Both the position numbers and the translations under genes were made by a program. From contig WAEK01000004.1 in assembly GCA_011634665.1 (NCBI GenBank), forward strand, positions 3,288,001 to 3,352,000: a stretch of DNA of 64,000 nucleotides, written 5' to 3'. How positions within the stretch are numbered: the stretch's first letter is position 1; the number at the start of each line of letters is the position of its first letter. Shown piece by piece: positions 56,792 through 64,000 of the stretch. The stretch comes from Mortierella sp. BCC40632 (lineage: Eukaryota > Mortierellomycota > Mortierellomycetes > Mortierellales > Mortierellaceae). The notes under the pieces were generated by a model. It was not told where the DNA came from. It made no database searches and worked only from the letters and a program-made list of their open reading frames with translations.

Positions 56792-57093
56792 CTCCTTCTC
56801 GCTGTCTGTCTATTCTCTCTTTCTGTTGCGCACTGCTCTGCTACAGTTTTCCCCTTTTCCTTTTCTGCCTTTTTCTTGCGATTACACACCTCTTGGTGGA
56901 TGATGCTCTCTATTCTCTCCTCCCGCTTTTTTAGTTTATATTACCGGTCACTTTATGACGGGCGGGGGAGGGTGGAGGTGCTGTCTACTTTCTGTTGCGC
57001 TCCGCTGGTACAGTTTCCTCTTCTCCTCTTTCTTCTTCTTTTCTTTGTGCACCTTTACTTTTTGACGGTGATGGTGTGGTGTTGGGGGCGGTA

Positions 57094-57140
<47 letters not shown>

Positions 57141-60100
57141 TTCTCTCTCTCTCTCCTTCTTCACTCAAACAGCACACTCCTTCATGTAACTCCTTCTAAT
57201 CACTCCCCCTCGCTGCTTTGCACTTTTCAGAATTCACTTTATTGGATACCTCTGTCTCCACCCTTGCTATTGTCATCCACCAGCTATTTTTCTCTCTCCC
57301 TTCCTATTCTACCCATACACCATTTTGAGGGACTCTTCTATAATTATCTATTGCAACTGCTCTTCCATCCGGTGCTCGCACCCTTTCCCCTTCCTTGTTT
57401 TACTTAAACCCCTTTATGTCCCGCTGCTATTACCAAAGCTATTCCTTTTGGATCTCTTTGGATCTCTTTTCATATTTACACTAACTCTATTGCAAGAATA
57501 CGGAGAGAATCAGGACCACCAATAGGTTACCCGACTATCTGCGTCTGCATCAACAATCTGGCGCCTAAAGGGAACACATTCAGCCTTTCTTCAGTATATT
57601 ACAGCATAGCACCACTATTGAATTGAGTAGAGAAGGTATATGATTAAAAGAAGAGTACTTAAGTCAGTCATCTGCTTCTATTTTTTTTCACTACTTTGGT
57701 GCTACGTTTTTCAGCTTTTTTTTTGGCCTACTTCGCCATAACAACCGCCACTCTTCTTTTCACAATATCCACTATGCCTTGATCACGATTAGCCAAGCGG
57801 GAAGAACATGCCAGTTCATATCATGTGGAGTATATCGATGTTTTTGCTACAAGGGAACAACATGTATTCATTGCCTATCTGATACATCTATATAATGACG
57901 CACGTAACTGACACAGCCTAAAAAGGTATCGATGCCCAAATAAGGAAAATCTCTTAAGATGCCCCTTCTGAATCGACCCCATGTCCTCATCAAAGTGAAT
58001 GACCAAATGCTCCTTTGAAAATGAATCACTTTCATCCATTAAAAGGTCGTTTTCATTCATGAACCCTCGAGAAAAAACTCGAAAATAGAATCCTATCCTT
58101 ATTGCATAGGGCGTAGATGGGTAGACTTTTTTTTTTATCATTTATTGAACATCCCAAAGAAGGTATCACAGACTTACAAAAAGAGTTCCTTCACCGAGTA
58201 GTCGGGTCCTCTCAAACACATCTCTAATCTGATTACTCAGAAACCTACTAAAGAGCCATAAACAAGGCTCACCTCTCCCTTGCCCTGGACTCATGTACGC
58301 TGGCATCGTTTCTTGAGAAAAGACCAGCTTATCTCATTCTGTAGATTATGTTCTTGCTCCTCAGCAAAGAGGGCCATGCATCGCATGCCATCATAGCCTT
58401 GCAAAAAAGCACAAAAGGTCGAGAGGATCTGTCTAAATGAGGAAACTTCAGTCCATGTGCGTCAGAAATCTTCCCACGAGCAGTCTTCTGGCTGAGCACA
58501 GAATGCACTGTATTCTGTGACAGGTCATGGTACACCATGTGAGGTATGCCCCACTTTTTTTTTTTTTTTTTTTTTTTTCCTTTCCCTTTCCTTCCTTGAC
58601 CGCACTCCACCTTTCTTTCTTTCTTCCATCCTCCAGCTCTAAACTCCTCCTCCTACTCTTTCTTATCCTCTCCTGCTTCCCTCCCTCCTCCTCCTCTCAA
58701 CAACCTACCCTCATTCCCACAGCCGTCCCTCGCCATCCTCATTCACCTTAGCATTATACATTCCAGCATTGCTCGCCATCCATCGTTTCAGCAAAGGCCT
58801 AATTACTTTTCCTCTTTCCCGTAGTCGCCAGCAACCATACCCGTAAGAACCTACTGTACATGATATTTGTCTCTCTGTGTTTCCTTTTGTCTCTACTCTT
58901 TTCTTATCCTCAATCTTTCATTGACTTGAGCCAAGTTTCTTTTCTTTTTGTTTTTCTTTTATTCAAGAAATAGAAAAAGCACCAGCTATTCTTCCTATGC
59001 ATTGATAACAGAAATAAGGCAAGTGCATATGAGAGAGAGGCATCTAGGAGACCCAAGAGGTGTATGGTCTCCATTTCATTATCAACTGAACCATTTTGAC
59101 CGTAGTTCATTTCAACGTCTTCCTTGCGTGTGCTCACCATTGACCTCGATAAGTTGGCTTTCTTTGCTTCTATTATTGCAGGAAGCGCATACATATGGCT
59201 CTTCAAAGGTACAGTCGTGGGAAGGTATGCTCTTTTTTTTTTTTTTTTTGTAGAGATGTATGTAGCAGTTGATGTAGCAGTTGCAGTATAAAGCGAAAGG
59301 TGGTCAGAGCAATTAAGTGGAGTTGTTGCAACAGAGAGACTGGGAGCAGCTCCATGAAAGAGGTTGTAGCTGCAGTGGGTTTGATGGCATCTGCGTAGAG
59401 AGCGTAGGAGCTTTGATACTGCTGACTTTCAGTCATCAACATAAAAATGGCCAATTCCCACACTCTTTCCCTCTCTCTCTCACACGAACATATTCATTCA
59501 ATCTCTCTCTTCATCTCTCTCTTCCATTCAAAGCTGCCTTTCACATGAATACATTGTCTTCCTCCCGTGAACCATTGAATTAGCTATTGTTGTTTGAAAA
59601 GAAACATAAAAGCCTAATGTTGATAGCATTATGGATTACGGAGACTACCCTTTTACCACTTCAATAAAGTGTGCCATCCCCACCTAAAATGAGAACCAAC
59701 TTACTGGAGCTCCTTCTGAGCCAAGGATTAGAGAGCATTGGCCTCCATACACTACTTCAAAAAAGCGAAAGGAATAGGGAAAATAAAAAAAAAAGGCTCC
59801 ACCTTAATCATTGGAGTATCCATACACAAGCTCACTGATCTGCAAACCAACTCATACTCGGAAGTATCTCTGTGAAGAATCTACATTCCTGTGTACGACA
59901 GATTCAGCAGTAACTAATGGCTCCATGGTCTTCTTCAAGATAGAGCCCAACCTGGATAGAGTAGGGGTAAAAGTGATATTACATCCCTATCATACAGACA
60001 CCTTTCTCTCCTTTTCTTTCTTTCCCACGCAACACTGTCTTTTTCTTTCACGTCTTCCCACGCACATTGCACATTTACAGAGATATTAACAACTGGAGTA

Positions 60101-60652
60101 TGAAGCAACACTATTTGCCCTGTGTCTTTGCAATAATTGCCCCAGTTTGACTATGAGATGACTCAAACATCTCGAGTAAAACCAACTAAATGTGAGGTTT
60201 AATTACCTTCACACACCCACACACACAGAGAGAGAGACTTCAAGAAAGAGTAAAAAAAAGAGAAAAGGAGATTAAACAACACACTATTAAGCCTAATCTC
60301 TCCTATTGTACTTATACTTTCTGTGTCCACTACTTCACTTTTGTCTCCACCGCCTTCTCCCCTTCATCGCTTCATGCTACTCAAAACAGAGGAGCATATG
60401 AAGAGCGATATGAGACAGAGTATGCCCTTTCACACTGTCCTTGCCTTCTGTTCTCCTCTCTACCATCCTATCTCCCTCTCTCTTTCCTCACCTCAAAGAT
60501 ATGTCCCTTTTTTTTTTATCCTTGGTTCAATCAGCTAAGGTTTGATCTGCGAAGGATGCCTCGAGCAAAATCACTCCAGCCAGGAGTACTCGCGATGACC
60601 CCGCTGCAATGTCCAACCTGTCCTTCTAGATCCAACAGAAATAGAAATAATA

Positions 60653-61290
60653 TTGCAACTTTTCGAAGTGGTCGACGTCAGTATTGTCCCCCTTTTCTCG
60701 GACTTGGAGTCCCCACCTCCTCCTCATGACCCCAGATCAGCAGACAATGACATCCAGCAATCAAGGCATGATAAACTTTGCTCCATCACTATTTCTACCC
60801 GTGATGAAGAAGGAGTGATAATAAGCTCATTCAACCCATATATTTTTCAATTAAAAGAGCTATCCAGTTGGTTGGAACCATTTGAGTACAAAGATATCCC
60901 CTTTGTAAACCATGAGGACCTGGTCGGTTTTGAAATACCTGAAGACGCTTCAGTATATCAATGCCATTGCTTCTCATGAACGACATGTATCCATTGCCTT
61001 TCCGACACATCTCTATGCTCTTGCAAAAAAGATAAAATGGTGTACGGAGGGTCGAATGAGAGTATTACTTTGGAGTAGACTCCCAATTTGACGAGGATGC
61101 TCTACGCGAAGACTTTGAATACTGTATGACCAAGAATATGAGGAACAACATCAGGTCATTCTCCGTGACAATTCTTACAACAATGAAGGGAAATATTAAA
61201 AAAAAAAAAAAAAAAAAAACAGACAGACAGACAGAGATAAGATGCGATAGTCTATAGTACGCCTGCTCCGACTCTTTATCCCCATTACAC
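60653..61290 (+). pseudogene. Decayed unknown gene fragment, duplicated at 62035 and partly at 57795
   Basis: The frame 60653-60979 (VNHEDLVGFEIPEDASVYQ near its end) is followed by segments in other frames: HERHVSIAFPTHLYAL, then YFGVDSQFDEDALREDFEY. The second segment recurs at 62038-62110 (YFGVDFQIDQDTLRKDFEYD), and the first at 57800-57890 (REQHVFIAYLIHLYNDA). Each copy is followed by the same AGACCATTCTC-type tail and, for two copies, CAGA repeats. Conservation at protein level with drifting frames suggests a former coding family; function unknown. Confidence 0.45.
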
Positions 61291-61478
61291 CCGGCTTTGT
61301 TGCCTTCCCCCCTCCACGTCCCTTCAGAAAGTTAGAGTGAGAATAAAAGGAATGCTACGAGAGAGAGAGAGAGAGAGAAAGAAAGAAAGAGAAAGGTAGT
61401 GAAAGAAAGAGTGAAGAGAGAGAAAGAAAGAAAGAGAAAGGTAGTGAAAGAAAAGAGAGAAAGAAGAAAGAGATAAGG

Positions 61479-61479
<1 letters not shown>

Positions 61480-61548
<69 letters not shown>
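61480..61548. repeat. Poly-A plus (GA)n tract
   Basis: About 32 A followed by about 18 GA units, within a larger GAAA/GAGA-rich block from 61360. Confidence 0.9.
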
Positions 61549-61550
<2 letters not shown>

Positions 61551-62169
61551 AGCGTGTGTCTAGGAGATAGAGAGGATAGGGGGCAAGGATTCGGTGGAGC
61601 ATTAGTAAAGTACACCCAGTCACCCACTGTCTGCTTCATTTAATCTTGCAGTTCGACTTGGGATCTATGGTGGGAGACCCATATCAGAGGAGCAGGGCCC
61701 TGGGCACGTGCACATCACAGCAGCTACATTAGATATAGCCTCCTGTGGGACAGGAAACAGAGTAAATACTCAGCGTCCCTGAGACTAAGTGTCCAGGCAT
61801 GTCTTTTTCTCACCGACTCACACTTTCCCTTTGCTCTTCGCCTTTGACTACCACGGTCATCCCTATCGAGGCGTTTCCTCACGGTAAGCTCATTCACATC
61901 ACTCTTGCAGCTAAAAAAAAAAAAAAAAAAAAAAAAAAACTTTGAAAGAAGGAAAGAAGGAAAGACTACCAAAGGCGAGAGTCGAGTGCCCGTGGCGAAG
62001 CCGCGGGCACTCTACTTGTCACTTTGTACTTGCAGAAAACGTTACTTTGGAGTAGACTTTCAAATTGACCAGGACACTCTGCGCAAGGACTTTGAATATG
62101 ACCAGGAATAAGAAGAGGAACTCCAGACCATTCTCAGCGACAATTCATACAACAATGAAAAAGAAAAAA

Positions 62170-62282
62170 AAAAGACAGACAGAGACAGTCAGACAGACAG
62201 ATAGACAGACAGAAAATCAGACAGACCGATAGACAGACAGAAAGACAGACAGACAGATAGACAGACAGACAGACAGAGAAAA
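62170..62282. repeat. (CAGA)n/(GATAGACA)n microsatellite
   Basis: Irregular CAGA and GATAGACAGACA units over about 110 bp; a shorter CAGA run lies in the related segment at 61220. Confidence 0.9.
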
Positions 62283-62659
62283 AAGACGATAGTCTATTGC
62301 GCGCCTGCTCCAATTCACTTTTACCAGTTTACAAGCCTTCATTACGTTCCCTCTACTGCGTACCTTCAGATAGATAGCATGAGAATAAAAGGAATGCTAA
62401 TAAGTAACGAAGATCTGTATGATTTCGATCTCAATCCTCGATGTGTGACAAAACTCACTATATTTCATTTAATCCATGTATGGAATCTCTCACTTTATAT
62501 GAGGCGGGACCTGCAGTGCCACATCCATTCCTTGACCAAAGGTACGTGTCCCTTTCTTTCAAGGCGAAGGAATATCTCTAATCGTACACCGCGTGGGGTA
62601 TACCTCACAGTTCACAAGGCGTGGGGTATCCTTTTGCCTTGCACCGCATGAGGTATACC

Positions 62660-62905
62660 TAGTGTTCTTTAACTCAACTCACCAACCCACGGACTCAACT
62701 AAACTCAACTCATGAGTTGAGTTGAGTTCAAACTTTCTCCCGACTCGTGTAACATGAGTTGAGTTGAGTCGAAGCTTTTTCCGACTCATGAACTCATGAG
62801 TTGAGTTGAGTTGAGTTGAGTTCATATTTTTCCCAACTCATGTGTGCATGAGTTGAGTTGAGTCGAACCACCAACTCAACTCTACTGGACTCATGGGAAA
62901 CACTA
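62660..62905. mobile_element. hAT-type MITE, CTCAACTCGACTC family
   Basis: 246 bp, TAGTGTTCTTTAACTC...CATGGGAAACACTA, with exact 8-bp duplication GGTATACC (62652-62659, 62906-62913). The interior is built from GAGTTGAGTT and its complement. Confidence 0.88.
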
Positions 62906-62944
62906 GGTATACCTCTTAACTTACATCGCGTGGTGTAGTGTTTC

Positions 62945-63127
62945 TGCAACAGTCAGAGGCCAGGGAGTCTTTGGTTTGGGCAGTTTATTGCTAAAGATTA
63001 AAGTAATGAGAAAGCTAACTATTTATACAAGTGGTTTGGTGGCAAATGGAAGGGGGCGCGGCAGTGGTGGCAACTGGACAGTCACAAATAGTGGCAAAGG
63101 GCGCAGCTTGAAGAGGACACTGTCGCA
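62945..63127 (-). repeat. 3' LTR of element 3
   Basis: 183 bp, virtually identical to 30877-31059, in the same orientation. The chromovirus body follows at higher coordinates. Confidence 0.92.
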
Positions 63128-64000
63128 CCTTCCCCTTTTAAAAATTTAGGTCGTGTTTCTGCTTGTACTCGTCCACAGTTTCCTGGCAATGTGTAAGATC
63201 CTTTACTTTTTCCCATGTTGCCTCGTCTCGAGAGTAGCCCTTCCATAAAATAAGGAACTGATGCTGCCGTCGATAGTACCGATAGTCCAGAATACTGTCT
63301 ACTTCAAACTCTTCTTCTCCATCGATGATTTCAGGCTCTGGTTCTGAATGTACTGTTGTCCGAGGGCCGAGTGATTCTGGCGACTCTTCATAGTGTCGGA
63401 AACGATCCACATGGAACACGTCGTGTATTTTTCATTGTCGGAGGTAATTCAACTTTGAAGGTGACAGGGGACAATTGCTGAAGGAGTGTGTAGGGTCCAA
63501 TGAATCTCGGCTTCAGTTTATCTGATGGTCTGTTTTGGTCTGCTGGGATAGTGATATGTTCCGCGTTGAGCAAGACTTTGTCGCCTTCTTTGAAGCTGTG
63601 CTCGATCCTATGTTTGTCTGCGTTCCAAGTCTGCCTTTCCTGTGCGAGTCGAATAGAATCCTGGGCCTCCTTGAGTATCCTGCTCTGGTCGCTTACAAAA
63701 CTTTCAACCTTGGGAGCTTTTAGACGGTTGGGGTTGGAGTAGAGCGGATGGGATACGGGGATGGTAGCCCATGTTCAAAAAGAAGGGAGAGTAACCAGTT
63801 GTTGGGTTGACCGAGTTGTTGTATCCAAATTCGAGTGAAGGTAATGAAAGATCCCAGTTTGTCTGTTGTTGATCTATGACAGACCGGAGCATCGTTGTGA
63901 GAGTTTGGATTGCGCGTTCTGATTGTCCATCTGTTTGGGGGTGGTGTGCAGTTGACATGGCTAGTCTTGTGTCCATTAGTCGATGTAACTCCTGCCAGAA
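62945..64000 (-). mobile_element. Ty3/gypsy chromovirus-type element 3, cut by the window end
   Basis: After the LTR come the polypurine tract, chromodomain (63138 onward) and integrase core up to the window end, nearly identical to 31060-31932 of element 1. One extra T near 63430 shifts the frame in this copy. At 63937, where element 1 reads HHPKQMDNQ, this copy keeps the family HHPQTDGQ. The two elements are recent relatives with independent defects. Confidence 0.92.

Larger units (their letters stand above)
56792..62659. other. Gene-poor, repeat-rich region
   Basis: CT microsatellite (57094-57155), poly-T (58553-58578), GA/poly-A tracts (61360-61548), CAGA repeats (61220-61236, 62174-62278) and poly-A (61915-61939). 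Diverged duplicated segments lie at 57795-57900, 60955-61290 and 62035-62390. Frames such as 60653-60979 (plus, 108 codons) flank the duplicated segment and could be remnants of a decayed gene family, but no domain is recognised. Confidence 0.5.

Overview
The window looks like a piece of an early-diverging filamentous fungal genome. Mortierellomycotina is my best guess, inferred from gene style and not proven. Coding genes are conserved eukaryotic single-copy types with many short GT-AG introns and CT-rich leaders, and the spacers are full of CT, CA and poly-T/A microsatellites. No bacterial operons, rRNA or CRISPR were seen, and I did not recognise a tRNA.

Left part (1-28,000), mostly genic. 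MET16-type PAPS reductase (+, 820-1794) is convergent with a nine-exon Fab1/PIKfyve-type lipid kinase (-, 2410-8659). That kinase lacks a FYVE domain and most of its chaperonin-like domain. Next come a nine-exon symplekin/Pta1 mRNA 3'-end processing scaffold (+, 9686-14889) and an eight-exon TBC-domain Rab GAP with a huge proline/serine-rich N-terminus (+, 15485-20944). Three smaller genes follow: a small secreted cysteine-rich protein (-, 21815-22132), a protein made of three CHG zinc-ligand-like repeats (+, 25782-26231), and a prolyl 4-hydroxylase-type 2-oxoglutarate oxygenase (-, 26848-27926) whose single intron is GC-AG.

Middle part (29,000-51,500), a nest of mobile DNA. Chromovirus-type Ty3/gypsy element 1 (-, 30877-36063) carries frameshifts. 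A Tc1/mariner element (36525-38158) has landed in the stop codon of a C2H2 zinc-finger gene. A decayed Tc1 relative (about 40015-40959) is itself cut by a solo LTR and hAT-type MITEs. Chromovirus element 2 (+, about 42451-51488) has unusually short LTRs of about 72 bp. It contains two solo LTRs, an intact-looking Tc1 (transposase 44300-45352), an 809-bp long-TIR MITE and two hAT-type MITEs. It also has an extra open frame between pol and the 3' LTR.

Right part (51,500-64,000): a roughly 357-bp satellite array (52306-55304), more MITEs, a third solo LTR, microsatellites, degenerate duplicated segments, and the start of a third chromovirus copy (62945 to the window end) nearly identical to element 1.

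The most unusual features are the family of unrelated palindromic MITEs sharing one hAT-like terminus with exact 8-bp target duplications, the Tc1 insertion into a stop codon, the extra ORF in chromovirus 2, the reduced Fab1 kinase, and the CHG-repeat protein. All exon boundaries were derived by hand from reading-frame continuity and splice consensus.
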